In this document: positions 25,513-33,651 of the stretch, piece after piece
Position numbering within the stretch: position 1 is the stretch's first letter
How the letters are laid out: every line of letters begins with the position of its first letter
DNA from: Bilifractor sp002394235
GTDB taxonomy: Bacteria > Bacillota > Clostridia > Lachnospirales > Lachnospiraceae
Direction: 5' to 3'
NCBI RefSeq assembly: GCF_052118845.1
Contig: NZ_JBQKGJ010000015.1
Span: 1 to 64,000 of the forward strand
DNA length: 64,000 nt
Notes under the pieces: generated by a model
The model's input: only the letters and a program-made list of their open reading frames with translations
The model's database searches: none
What the model was told of the DNA's origin: nothing
Position numbers and translations under genes: made by a program

Positions 25513-27177
25513 CTAAATATCCATAGGATTGATACGATGCGGGATACGCTTGATCTCTTCCCAGCGCTTCCCTTCCACACGATACCCGGTTCCCGGTCCC
25601 ATATAATCGTTCGGCGTATTCACCCCGGACATCACATGGAAATCGCTGTCGAGGATCGCCGCAGTCTGCATGTAATCGCCAATCACACGCTGCTTCAGCA
25701 TGGAGAGCACGCTCTCCGCGACATCCGTGAAGCCACTGTCGGCGAGCGCCTTCACCACATCGATCCCGGTGATGCCCCGCTTCATAACATCTTCCGCCGA
25801 CATCAGATCCGCCGCGACATCTCTCGGAAGTGTATCCTTGCTGCCGTGGGCATACGTGATCGCATCCACCTGTTCGTCGGACACCTCCGCGAGACCGAGC
25901 TGGCGGAACACCGCCTGAACAGCCTTTGCTGCCTTATTGCGGACGGCTATGACATCCTCTTCCTTTACCGGTCTCAGGCCGCCGTCCACCTGCATGTCAC
26001 GCTGAAAGACGTTGTAATCGTCGAAGTCTTCCGCGTCAAAATTGGAACCTGCAAACATATTGTCATAGTTCGGCTCCGCTGCGTAGCCCGAGAAAATGAA
26101 GTCAGTCCCCGGAAGGAACTGCAGCATCGTTCTCGCGGTGCGGCGCATATCGGAGTTGGAAAAGCTCTGATCATTCGACGAAGCGCACTCAAGCCCGAGA
26201 AGTGCCGCCACAAGATTTTCTCCCAGAACCTCCCGGATACCCGCAGGCACCGATCCCGGTATGCCGATGCAGCTGACAGAGCCGTTCTGAATCCCCTGAC
26301 TTCCGCAGCCCTTCGTCACATAGAGGCATCTGCACTCCAGATAGAGCATGGATTTCATCTCGCTGCTTCCCATCAGTACCTCGGAGCCTGATCCGGAGGT
26401 AAAGCGGACCTTCAGTCCTCTGGATGCGTAGGATGAATTCAGAAACGCCTTTGAATAAGGCGTATCGTCGCCGTCGATAAATACCTTCTCCGTTCCGTAT
26501 ACCGAGAGCGTCTCCGCATAAGTCGTAAGTCCCCGGATTCCGAGTTCCAGCTCGGTTGCCTCCTCTGATGAGCACTGCGTCAGTACACCCGGCCGGCCGA
26601 CCTGCGAACCGATCAGAAGACCCATGGCGTCAAGCGGCGCGTATCTCGCGACACCCATCGTCGTCTCCTCCTCCGCAAATCCCCGGAGCGCGCCCTCCGC
26701 CGCATCGGCCGCAATCTGAACCGGATCATCCTTCAGATTGGTGATATGCGCCTGATTTCCGGGTTTCTTCCTCGCGCGCATCTTCTGCATGCCCATCATC
26801 AGCTCAACCACATTAAGCTCATTGATGACTTCCGTCATCTTCGCCGGCGTGATTCCGGAGATCACCTCCAGAACCTCTTTCCTTGACACATGAATATCCA
26901 CAATCATCTTCGCGATATCCAGCGCCGATATCTTCATGGACTGTTCCGCGCGTGCGATATTGATGGCGTAATCCGCGATGAAGGTATCCAGGAAGTCAAA
27001 ATCTTCCCGCTTCTTTCCATCCAACTCAACGATCTGCCCGTTCTCCACCCGGACAGACGGCTTCGGATCATACGGACTCTTCATGGCGACAAAGCCCATC
27101 TCCGGCCATTCATTGATATAGCCATCCTTATTTACCGGACGCTGGTCCAGAACCTCAAATCTCTTTGATCTTCTCAT
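25513..27177 (-). CDS. pduC: Propanediol dehydratase large subunit
   Basis: 554 residues, full length for the AdoCbl-dependent diol dehydratase alpha subunit, the TIM-barrel catalytic chain. The start RRSKRFEVLDQRPVNKDG, the VDIHVSRKEVLEVISG region, and the SGSGSEVLMG and GCGSQGIQNG segments lining the active site are typical. It converts 1,2-propanediol to propionaldehyde. First gene of the main operon, about 190 bases downstream of a consensus promoter. No cobalamin riboswitch was recognised in that leader. Confidence 0.97.
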   Translation of the reverse strand: MRRSKRFEVLDQRPVNKDGYINEWPEMGFVAMKSPYDPKPSVRVENGQIVELDGKKREDFDFLDTFIADYAINIARAEQSMKISALDIAKMIVDIHVSRKEVLEVISGITPAKMTEVINELNVVELMMGMQKMRARKKPGNQAHITNLKDDPVQIAADAAEGALRGFAEEETTMGVARYAPLDAMGLLIGSQVGRPGVLTQCSSEEATELELGIRGLTTYAETLSVYGTEKVFIDGDDTPYSKAFLNSSYASRGLKVRFTSGSGSEVLMGSSEMKSMLYLECRCLYVTKGCGSQGIQNGSVSCIGIPGSVPAGIREVLGENLVAALLGLECASSNDQSFSNSDMRRTARTMLQFLPGTDFIFSGYAAEPNYDNMFAGSNFDAEDFDDYNVFQRDMQVDGGLRPVKEEDVIAVRNKAAKAVQAVFRQLGLAEVSDEQVDAITYAHGSKDTLPRDVAADLMSAEDVMKRGITGIDVVKALADSGFTDVAESVLSMLKQRVIGDYMQTAAILDSDFHVMSGVNTPNDYMGPGTGYRVEGKRWEEIKRIPHRINPMDI

Positions 27178-27370
27178 GCTTCATTTTCTCCGCAATGTCT
27201 GAAATCACGTGAACATGTCATTTGATCCCGGCGCAATAATCACCGAAATCGGATGCGGGGCACTTAACAACTGCCCCCGGAAAGTCCGAAACCCCATGTC
27301 CCGGACAGGATAAAAACCCAGAGCATCTGCCTGTCTCAACCCGACAGTGCCACTCATAGTATTTGGATCC

Positions 27371-27399
27371 ATTATACATCCCGGATGATCGTTTATCAA
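27371..27399 (-). promoter_or_regulatory. Promoter of the pduC operon
   Basis: TTGATA (27394-27399), a 17-bp spacer and TATAAT (27371-27376) preceded by TG. Upstream on the minus strand are AATGTGGTTTTTTG and ATTGTGGAATT, resembling the candidate DeoR motifs. The predicted leader is about 185 bases. Confidence 0.85.
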
Positions 27400-27538
27400 T
27401 AGAAACAGGGTCGAATCTTTCAAAAAACCACATTTATCAGGGAATAACTCAACACAATTCCACAATATCAGCTGTTCATATATCAGTAGTTCTTGCAAAT
27501 ACAACCCGTCTGCATTTTTTCTCCGCAACAACTAAACA

Positions 27539-27632
27539 ACGAGATAAAACACGCTACGCGAGTTTTATCTCGCTATCGCGACGCTCGTCACACACGAATA
27601 CTTCGCATTCGGCTGCGGCTCACTGTTCGCAT
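27539..27632. repeat. Dispersed repeat family 1, copy 2
   Basis: Nearly identical to 8132-8226 (only a handful of differences), with the same 11-bp stem CGAGATAAAAC / GTTTTATCTCG and the same position against a terminator T-tract. It lies in the 640-bp gap between the GlcG-like gene and pduC, upstream of the pduC promoter. Confidence 0.88.
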
Positions 27633-27671
27633 AAAAAAATGGCGGAGATACACAAAGTATCCATCCGCCAT
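27633..27671 (-). terminator. Terminator of the GlcG-like gene
   Basis: Stems ATGGCGGA/TCCGCCAT and GATAC/GTATC around a 5-base loop, followed by seven Ts on the minus strand. It isolates this gene from pduC. Confidence 0.92.
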
Positions 27672-27816
27672 GATGTTCCATCGGCCCTTTAACCGACTCT
27701 TTAATCAACCCTATAAATTCTAAAGATGATGTGATGTGACGATTCAGCACTCCACTCTCGAGAACATGCAGTTCTCCCGATGTGAGGAGTCCGGGCGCCT
27801 TCGGCTCCGGAACACG

Positions 27817-28281
27817 TCACGCCTGCCCGGTAATCTCCGCGAAAACCTTCAGGCCAAACTCCGCCACGTCATTGTCCTGCTCACCGGTTCCCCCGCTTAC
27901 GCCGAGACCTCCGACGATCTTGTCTCCGATCTTCAACGGTACGCCGCCGCCGAATCCGATGATTCTCCCGTTGTTCATGGACTCAAGCCCGTAGAAGGTG
28001 CCTCCGGGCTGTATCATCTCATGGACCTGCATCGTTGACATCTTCACCGCGACCGCAGTATAGGCCTTCTGGGTCGCGACCTCATAACTCACAAGGAAGG
28101 CATCCTCCATCACATGAACTGCAATCGGATTGCCATGGGCATCATCGACCGCAATGACACAGGCGAGTCCCTTCTGCCTGGCATATTCCTCCACCCGGTC
28201 CATAAGAACCTTCGCCGTCTTCAGAGGAATGCTGCCTCTGATCTGACTCACGATATTTTCCGTCATCCTGTTCTGATCCAT
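27817..28281 (-). CDS. GlcG/HbpS-family heme-binding protein (PduO C-terminal-domain-like)
   Basis: 154 residues from ATG 28281 with GGGGTGG upstream. The GlcG/HbpS fold (formerly DUF336) is seen in KTAKVLMDRVEEYARQKGLACVIAVDDAHGNPIAVHVM, the KAYTAV helix and the GGGVPLKIGDKIVGGLGVSGGT loop. In enteric PduO this domain is fused behind the adenosyltransferase and binds heme and cobalamin. Here it stands alone with its own promoter and terminator. The first 17 residues (DQNRMTENIVSQIRGS) could be a targeting helix. Likely an accessory of cobalamin handling. Confidence 0.85.
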   Translation of the reverse strand: MDQNRMTENIVSQIRGSIPLKTAKVLMDRVEEYARQKGLACVIAVDDAHGNPIAVHVMEDAFLVSYEVATQKAYTAVAVKMSTMQVHEMIQPGGTFYGLESMNNGRIIGFGGGVPLKIGDKIVGGLGVSGGTGEQDNDVAEFGLKVFAEITGQA

Positions 28282-28432
28282 ACTTCCACCCCGGAATACC
28301 CGCCGGATTGCGCACGCGCAAAGCACGCGGCAGTCCGCATCACCATATCATACATACCCTGGCATCATAAAAATCATGATATCAGGCAAATCATGAAAAA
28401 ATCTGTCACTCAGACTTCTGCATTTCATTTCA

Positions 28433-28461
28433 AGTATACGAGTATCCGGTCGAAATGTCAA
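28433..28461 (-). promoter_or_regulatory. Promoter of the GlcG-like gene
   Basis: TTGACA (28456-28461), a 17-bp spacer and TATACT (28433-28438). Two GTGG/GTTGG motifs (28463-28486) directly abut the -35 box. The leader (about 145 bases) holds an imperfect ATCATGAT inverted repeat. Confidence 0.85.
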
Positions 28462-28515
28462 TAAAACCACAAAATTCCAACAAAATGTTCATTTTTGTAT
28501 TTTTCTTTCCGCCAC

Positions 28516-28570
28516 AAAAAGACAGAGATCCCTCTCTTTCCTTTGTCATCCGACAAAACAGAGGGAGATC
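28516..28570 (-). terminator. Probable terminator after cysE
   Basis: Stems CCCTCT/AGAGGG and TTTGTC/GACAAA form a hairpin; TTTTTG follows about 10 bases later on the minus strand. The offset of the T-run makes this less certain than the other terminators. Confidence 0.55.
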
Positions 28571-28600
28571 CCCGTCCTATTCTTCACAGCCCTATCCGCT

Positions 28601-29596
28601 TCAAATTACAAAATCCCAATAAGTATCCTTATCGGTGCCCTGCGATGGGCCGTGTGAATACTCCAGCTCCGGCGCCCTCGCGCTGACCTTCATATCCGCG
28701 GGAACCGACCGGACCACAAACGTGTTGCCGCCGATGGTCACATTGTCACCGATGACGGTATTTCCTCCGAGCACTGATGTGCCGGAATAGATCGTGACAT
28801 TGTTGCCGATCGTAGGATGCCTCTTCACGCCCTTCAGTGCCTGCCCTTTTCTCGTTGACAGGCCGCCCAGTGTCACGCCCTGATAGATCTTGACATGGTC
28901 GCCGATCTCGGTTGTCTCGCCGATGACGATGCCGGTACCGTGATCGATGAAAAAATATTTTCCGATGGTCGCGCCGGGATGAATGTCGATCCCCGTCTTG
29001 CCATGCGCATATTCTGTCATAATCCGCGGAATCAGCGGAACCTTCAGATTCCACAGTTCATGGGCGATCCGGTAGACGGTAATTGCCATCAGACCGGGAT
29101 AGCTGAGGATAATTTCGTCAAAACTGTATGCCGCAGGATCGCCTTCATAGAAAGCCTGTATGTCTGTAGCCAGAATTTCCCGCAGCTTCGGAAGCTGATC
29201 GAGAAAATCATCGACAATCTTCTCCGCCCTCTGCAGCAAAACGGACCGCTCACACTCCTCACAGATTTCCTGTGTGCCGAGCGCAATGGCCACCTGCTTT
29301 GTCAGATGATACTGCACAAACTCAATTTTTTCGCCGACCGTATATTTCACGTATTCAGCCCGCACCCTGCTGTTGTCATAATATCCCGGAAAAAGGATCT
29401 CACGCACCTTCTGCAGCACATCGATCAATGTCTCCCGGTTCAGGATATTTGTCACATTCAGACGGGTGCTGACCGGATATTCCCGATAGCTTTTCAGCAT
29501 CTCCTCGACCAGAGCCTCCGTCTTTTCGCTTGTGGCCTCCTTATTCTTCATGAACTTGTCAAGCTCATTTGTCATCTCTTTTACCTCATCATTCAT
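28601..29596 (-). CDS. cysE: Serine O-acetyltransferase
   Basis: 331 residues, the longer SAT form with an about 150-residue helical N-terminal domain. The left-handed beta-helix follows: HGKTGIDIHPGATIGKYFFIDHGTGIVIGETTEIGDHVKIYQGVTLGG, then VKRHPTIGNNVTIYSG. His in DIHPGA and DHGTG belong to the CoA/serine site. It makes O-acetylserine for cysteine synthesis. It follows mtnA by 38 bp, so the two form a sulfur-linked pair (methylthioribose salvage and cysteine synthesis) next to, but not part of, the BMC operon. Confidence 0.94.
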   Translation of the reverse strand: MNDEVKEMTNELDKFMKNKEATSEKTEALVEEMLKSYREYPVSTRLNVTNILNRETLIDVLQKVREILFPGYYDNSRVRAEYVKYTVGEKIEFVQYHLTKQVAIALGTQEICEECERSVLLQRAEKIVDDFLDQLPKLREILATDIQAFYEGDPAAYSFDEIILSYPGLMAITVYRIAHELWNLKVPLIPRIMTEYAHGKTGIDIHPGATIGKYFFIDHGTGIVIGETTEIGDHVKIYQGVTLGGLSTRKGQALKGVKRHPTIGNNVTIYSGTSVLGGNTVIGDNVTIGGNTFVVRSVPADMKVSARAPELEYSHGPSQGTDKDTYWDFVI

Positions 29597-29634
29597 AAAG
29601 CACCCTCCTCAACTCTCATCCGCACCGGGTATCC

Positions 29635-30738
29635 TTATTCCTTCTCTTTCATCGCTTCAGCTTTTATCTCCATGATTTTCTTCAGCGATTCCGTATAAGG
29701 CGGTCTCGCAATTCCGTATTCCGTCACAATCGCGGTGATCAGCTCATGATCCGTTACGTCAAAGGCGGGATTGTAGACCTTGACTCCCTCCGGCGCCATT
29801 CTCTTCTTGTACCACATCTCGGTTACCTCTTCCGGCTTTCTCTGCTCGATGCGGATTTTGCTGCCGTCCGGCGTATTCATATCAATTGTGGAAGTCGGAG
29901 CCATGATGTACATCGGAACGCCATAATGCTTTGCCACGATAGCAACAACCGAGGTCCCGATCTTGTTTGCGGTATCTCCGTTCGCCGCCACACGGTCACA
30001 GCCGACAAAAACAGCCTGAACCTTACCCTCCTTCATCAGAGAGCTGGACATGTTGTCACAGATGACGGTCGTATGGATTCCGGAATCCATCAGTTCCTTC
30101 GCCGTCAGCCGCGCGCCCTGAAGCACCGGACGGGTTTCGTCGCAGTACACATGGAAATGATAGCCCTTTTCCTGCCCGAGATACATCGGCGCCGTCGCCA
30201 TGCCGTAGCGTGTCGCGGCAAGCTTTCCGGCATTGCAGTGCGTCAGCAGTCCGTCCCCGGGCTTCACAAGGGTCAGGCCGTACTCGCCAAGCTTATGGCA
30301 GGCCCAGATATCCTCTTCCTGAATCCGGACGGCCTCACGGTGCAGAGCCTCCACAATCTCCGGAACCGTTTTGTCCCGGTTCTTCTGTGCCGTCTTGTCA
30401 AGCATGTTCAAAGCCCATGACAAATTCACCGCTGTCGGTCTTGAAGAATCCAGATAATCCTTTGCCTTGACAAACTCCGGATAAAAGTCATCAAAGCTCT
30501 TCGCGTGCGCGCCGATCTCCTTTGCGGCGAGATAAAGTCCGAAGCCCGCCGTCACCCCGATCGCCGGCGCTCCTCTGACCTGAAGCGTATAGATAGCGTC
30601 CCAGATCTGATTCTGCGTGGTCAGACGAATCGTCTTTGTCTCATAGGGAAGGAGAGTCTGGTCAATAATGATAATCTGACTGTTCTCATCATCCAGGGAA
30701 ACGGTGTCAATATCCATGATGCTCTGTTTTTTACTCAT
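29635..30738 (-). CDS. mtnA: MtnA-family ketose/aldose-1-phosphate isomerase
   Basis: 367 residues. Contains VRGAPAIGVTAGFGLYLA, the catalytic Cys168 in LLTHCNAG and Asp248 in GCDRVAANGDTANKIGT, the signature pair of methylthioribose-1-phosphate isomerase. No kinase (mtnK) or downstream Met-salvage gene is in the window. In the DHAP shunt, an MtnA-type isomerase plus a class II aldolase split methylthioribulose-1-phosphate or 5-deoxyribulose-1-phosphate into DHAP and an aldehyde. Both partners are near each other here, beside a compartment that handles aldehydes. AGAGGA precedes the ATG. Confidence 0.93.
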   Translation of the reverse strand: MSKKQSIMDIDTVSLDDENSQIIIIDQTLLPYETKTIRLTTQNQIWDAIYTLQVRGAPAIGVTAGFGLYLAAKEIGAHAKSFDDFYPEFVKAKDYLDSSRPTAVNLSWALNMLDKTAQKNRDKTVPEIVEALHREAVRIQEEDIWACHKLGEYGLTLVKPGDGLLTHCNAGKLAATRYGMATAPMYLGQEKGYHFHVYCDETRPVLQGARLTAKELMDSGIHTTVICDNMSSSLMKEGKVQAVFVGCDRVAANGDTANKIGTSVVAIVAKHYGVPMYIMAPTSTIDMNTPDGSKIRIEQRKPEEVTEMWYKKRMAPEGVKVYNPAFDVTDHELITAIVTEYGIARPPYTESLKKIMEIKAEAMKEKE

Positions 30739-30796
30739 TACAAAATCCTCTTTCTCTCTATATTATATGTATAAATTCGTGCTCATACCTGTTGTC

Positions 30797-31165
30797 GTCG
30801 CTAATGTTCTTGCCCACCGGTGAGCAAGCTCCCCGTGGACCAAGAACATTGCGACTGGACTCATGCTGTAACGCCCACACGATAATCGTGCCACACACTG
30901 TATAAGTCCCCGCGTCACTTCGCTGCTTCGCAGCTTCCGTGCTGGACTTATGCAGTAAACCTCATACGATAAGTCGTGACACATACTGTATAAAGCCAGC
31001 TGCTCCGTTGCTTCGCAACTCCCGCAGCTGCCACATGTATTCGCATTCTCGCGGTGTTTCACACCGCTCCATGCTCATACATGTTAGCGTCGTTCAAGCA
31101 TGCAGTTTTCTGTGCATGCTTCGCATGCCCAAAAACTGCCCGCTTGACGACGGCTTTATACAGTA
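30797..31165. repeat. Structured dispersed repeat family 2, copy A
   Basis: No gene. A chain of hairpins: GTCGC-TAATGTTCTTG with CAAGAACATTGCGAC (30797-30855); a GGACT...AGTCC element (30857-30909); then the unit bounded by TTATGCAGTA (30948) and TTATACAGTA (31156). The unit holds stems TTATGCAGTA/TACTGTATAA, CAGCTGC/GCAGCTG with inner GTTGC/GCAAC, ACATGTAT/ATACATGT with inner GCGGTGT/ACACCGC, and CGTCGTTCAAGC/GCTTGACGACG with inner CAGTTTT/AAAACTG and GCATGC/GCATGC. It lies between divergent mtnA and the phosphofructokinase gene. The rest of the gap (31170-31380) shows nothing but pyrimidine-rich sequence. Confidence 0.85.
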
Positions 31166-31380
31166 AATCCGACTAAAACAGTACAGTTTCAACTATATCA
31201 TCTTTCTTACATCAAGTGAACCTGTTTTTCGTATTTTCCTCTTTACCTTTTCATTCTGTCTTTCTTTTTTCTTTCTGTCTTTTTTCTGGAGGCTTCTTCC
31301 TGCCGGCGGAGCTGTGGTTTGGATGTGTCGTGTCTGTCCGTGAACAACCGAAGAGCGTGGAATCCTTCCCGTACCTTCTA

Positions 31381-31409
31381 TTGTCAACACTACAGCGGGA
31401 TGCTATATT
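31381..31409 (+). promoter_or_regulatory. Promoter of the phosphofructokinase gene
   Basis: TTGTCA (31381-31386), a 17-bp spacer and TATATT (31404-31409). The start codon lies 45 bases downstream of the -10. Confidence 0.8.
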
Positions 31410-31453
31410 GTATACGACACTGAATGAGAAATAAACCGGAGGATAAATAAAAA

Positions 31454-32665
31454 GTGAAGAATTTGCTCGTAGCTCAATCCGGCGGACCAACTTCCGCCAT
31501 CAACGCAACCCTTGCCGGGATCATTAGCTGTGCACAGATTTCAGACCAGATCGACAATATCTATGGTGCCGTGAACGGTATCGAGGGTGTGATGGAGGAA
31601 AATTTCATCGACCTCCGCGACAAGATCGATAATTCCGAGGCACTTCAGCTCCTGTCCCAGACACCGGCCGCTGCTCTCGGCTCCTGCCGCCTGAAGCTGA
31701 AGGATCAGAAGCAGCTCGCGCGCATCATCGATATTCTTCAGAAGAATTCCATCTCTTATTTTATCTATATTGGCGGCAACGATTCCATGGATACCATTGC
31801 CAAGCTCTCCCTGTACTGCCGTGTACACAATATCACCGGGATCTCCATCATGGGAGCACCGAAGACCATTGACAATGATCTCTGCGGCACGGATCACTGC
31901 CCGGGGTTCGGATCTGCGGCCAAATATATCGCCACGACCTTCTCAGAGCTGGAGCGCGACTGCCATGTATACGCCAAGAAGGCGGTCACCATCGTTGAAG
32001 TGATGGGAAGAAACGCCGGATGGCTTACCGCCGCCTCCGCGCTCTCCCGTCTGAACGGCGGAAAAGGTCCCGATTTGATTTACCTCTGCGAGAGTCCTTT
32101 TTACCCGGAATCCTTCATCCAGGATGTACAGCAGAAGCTTTCCGAGGAGGACGCTGTACTGGTCGCCGTCAGTGAAGGCGTAAAGCTTTCGGACGGAAGA
32201 TATGTCTCCGAAATCGTCCAGACTAAGGCGACCGACAATTTCGGCCATTCCTATATCGCAGGGGCTTCCTCTGTTCTGGAGACACTCGTTCGCAATAAAA
32301 TCGGCTGCAAGGTTCGATCCATCGAGCTGAACCTCATGCAGCGCTGCGCCTCCCACCTTCAGAGCGCAACCGATGAAGACGAGTCGCGTATGGTCGGAAT
32401 GAAAGCAGTTCAGGCCGCTCTGAATGGCGAAAGCGGCAAAATGGCTTCCATCATCCGCACATCCGATAAGCCGTACCGCGTGGCCTACGGCCTTGTCGAT
32501 ATCGATGTCGCTGCAAATGCTGAGAAAAAAGTCCCTGCGGACTGGATCAACAAATCCGGAAACGATGTGACTCAGAAGATGATCGATTACCTGAAACCAC
32601 TGATCCAGGGTGAGAGCCGTATCGTATGGAAAAACGGCATCCCGGAAACAATGATCCTGTACTGA
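31454..32665 (+). CDS. pfp: Diphosphate-dependent 6-phosphofructokinase
   Basis: 403 residues with a GTG start and GGAGG 11 bases upstream. Phosphofructokinase motifs: QSGGPTSAINA at the N-terminus, IGGNDSMDT, the PKTIDNDL loop and VMGRNAGW. Lys in PKTIDND and Asp in GGND(S) are the changes that shift the phosphoryl donor from ATP to pyrophosphate. It makes the fructose-6-phosphate/fructose-1,6-bisphosphate step reversible and saves ATP, common in gut Clostridia. Monocistronic, with its own promoter and a strong terminator. Confidence 0.9.
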   Translation: MKNLLVAQSGGPTSAINATLAGIISCAQISDQIDNIYGAVNGIEGVMEENFIDLRDKIDNSEALQLLSQTPAAALGSCRLKLKDQKQLARIIDILQKNSISYFIYIGGNDSMDTIAKLSLYCRVHNITGISIMGAPKTIDNDLCGTDHCPGFGSAAKYIATTFSELERDCHVYAKKAVTIVEVMGRNAGWLTAASALSRLNGGKGPDLIYLCESPFYPESFIQDVQQKLSEEDAVLVAVSEGVKLSDGRYVSEIVQTKATDNFGHSYIAGASSVLETLVRNKIGCKVRSIELNLMQRCASHLQSATDEDESRMVGMKAVQAALNGESGKMASIIRTSDKPYRVAYGLVDIDVAANAEKKVPADWINKSGNDVTQKMIDYLKPLIQGESRIVWKNGIPETMILY

Positions 32666-32697
32666 CGTCACACATTCGTTTGAACAGGAATCCTGAT

Positions 32698-32739
32698 GAA
32701 CCGGGGCCGCCGCAACAGGTGTTGCGGCAGCCCCGGTTC
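32698..32739 (+). terminator. Terminator between phosphofructokinase and tetR
   Basis: A long stem GAACCGGGGC...GCCCCGGTTC with inner CGCAAC/GTTGCG and an AGGT loop, then ATAGTTTT. Strong enough to act for both convergent genes. Confidence 0.9.
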
Positions 32740-32800
32740 GCATAGTTTTCCACAGCCGGCCCAGCGCTTCAAAATTTCTTTCCTGCCATCACGCAAAAGG

Positions 32801-32890
32801 TCACATCTTCTACGATCATCACTCACCGAATCACATCGTCCACAATCATCAACCACTGAATCACATCGTCCACACTCATCACTCACCGGA
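32801..32890. repeat. 30-bp tandem repeat, three units, after tetR
   Basis: Units at 32801, 32831 and 32861 share TCACATC...ACTCACCG. It begins 9 bp past the tetR stop. Read on the minus strand in the tetR frame it encodes a Cys/Asp-rich decapeptide repeat (consensus CGRCDSVxDD). Confidence 0.9.
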
Positions 32891-32898
32891 TTACAATG

Positions 32899-33507
32899 TC
32901 ACAGCGACACAGCGATCTCCGTCATTTCCTCCGGCGTCTCCCTCATATCGTGAGAAAACCACAGAAGCAGGCAGGAATATATGCCGCCTGTCCGGTAGGC
33001 CATCCTGTATTTTTCCATATTTATGGTTTCACCTGTACCGGATGCGCCATCACCATCCCCACCATTTACGACCATATCCGGAATCTCATCAAAATGGAAA
33101 TACTCCTTCAGAACATCCAGGATCTGACCCGATAAACCGGCTTTGTACAGCCGGAGCATCTGATTTTTGTTGTCGAAAAATGCCTGAAACACCGGGCGGA
33201 TAAAAGAGGCGAAATCCGTTTCAAGCAGTTTCCTGTCTCCCTCTGTTTCCCGGAGCATCCGTGCCAGAGCACATCGAAGGACTTCATCCTTTGAACTGAA
33301 ATGCCGGTAGAATGTCGCCCTGTGAACCCCCGCCCGCTCCGCAATTTCACCAACAGAAATATCCGAAAAATTTTTTGTCCCCATAAGCTGCAACAACGCC
33401 TCCGTCAGATAACTCTGTATCAGACTGTGGTCCAGATCTTTTCTCCTCAAGAAAAGCGACACTTCCTCTCTGAATGTTGCAGTTTCCTCGTTCCCGAAAG
33501 AAATCAA
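32899..33507 (-). CDS. TetR-family transcriptional regulator
   Basis: 202 residues. N-terminal helix-turn-helix ISVGEIAERAGVHRATFYRHFSSKDEVL, then an all-helical ligand domain without a recognisable pocket. The open frame starts with TTG (33507) with only a weak ribosome site; a start a few codons later is possible. It is divergent from the DUF1295/membrane gene pair, with a palindromic site between them, so it most likely represses that pair and itself. A TGA stop separates it from an in-frame repeat tract downstream. Confidence 0.88.
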   Translation of the reverse strand: MISFGNEETATFREEVSLFLRRKDLDHSLIQSYLTEALLQLMGTKNFSDISVGEIAERAGVHRATFYRHFSSKDEVLRCALARMLRETEGDRKLLETDFASFIRPVFQAFFDNKNQMLRLYKAGLSGQILDVLKEYFHFDEIPDMVVNGGDGDGASGTGETINMEKYRMAYRTGGIYSCLLLWFSHDMRETPEEMTEIAVSL

Positions 33508-33517
33508 TTGAAAATAA

Positions 33518-33529
33518 CGACACCTGTCG
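33518..33529. promoter_or_regulatory. Candidate TetR operator
   Basis: CGACA-CC-TGTCG, perfect 5-bp arms, lies 10 bp upstream of tetR and 120 bp upstream of the divergent membrane gene. It is the only clear palindrome in the shared intergenic region. Confidence 0.55.
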
Positions 33530-33651
33530 CTATCATTAAATATGCACCATTCAAAAATAGCCTGTCAAGATCATCAGCAGGTGTCTGTGCCAACGAACGG
33601 CAACCTAAAGGCAGTGGGTTTTCGCCTGCGACAAATGAAAGGATTTTGTTT

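Noticed and set aside
27178..27370. A cobalamin riboswitch in the pduC leader
   Set aside because: I looked for the B12 box and its stems. GGCACTG occurs but not the GCCACTG box context, and the surrounding hairpins do not fit.
32801..32890. CRISPR array (also considered at 54548-54661 and 58531-58629)
   Set aside because: Units are contiguous tandem repeats without unique spacers, and no cas genes are present.
33301..33651. N-terminal extension of the DUF1295 protein back to 33301
   Set aside because: It would overlap the tetR coding region and operator, and ATG 33652 has a clear ribosome site followed by a hydrophobic helix.
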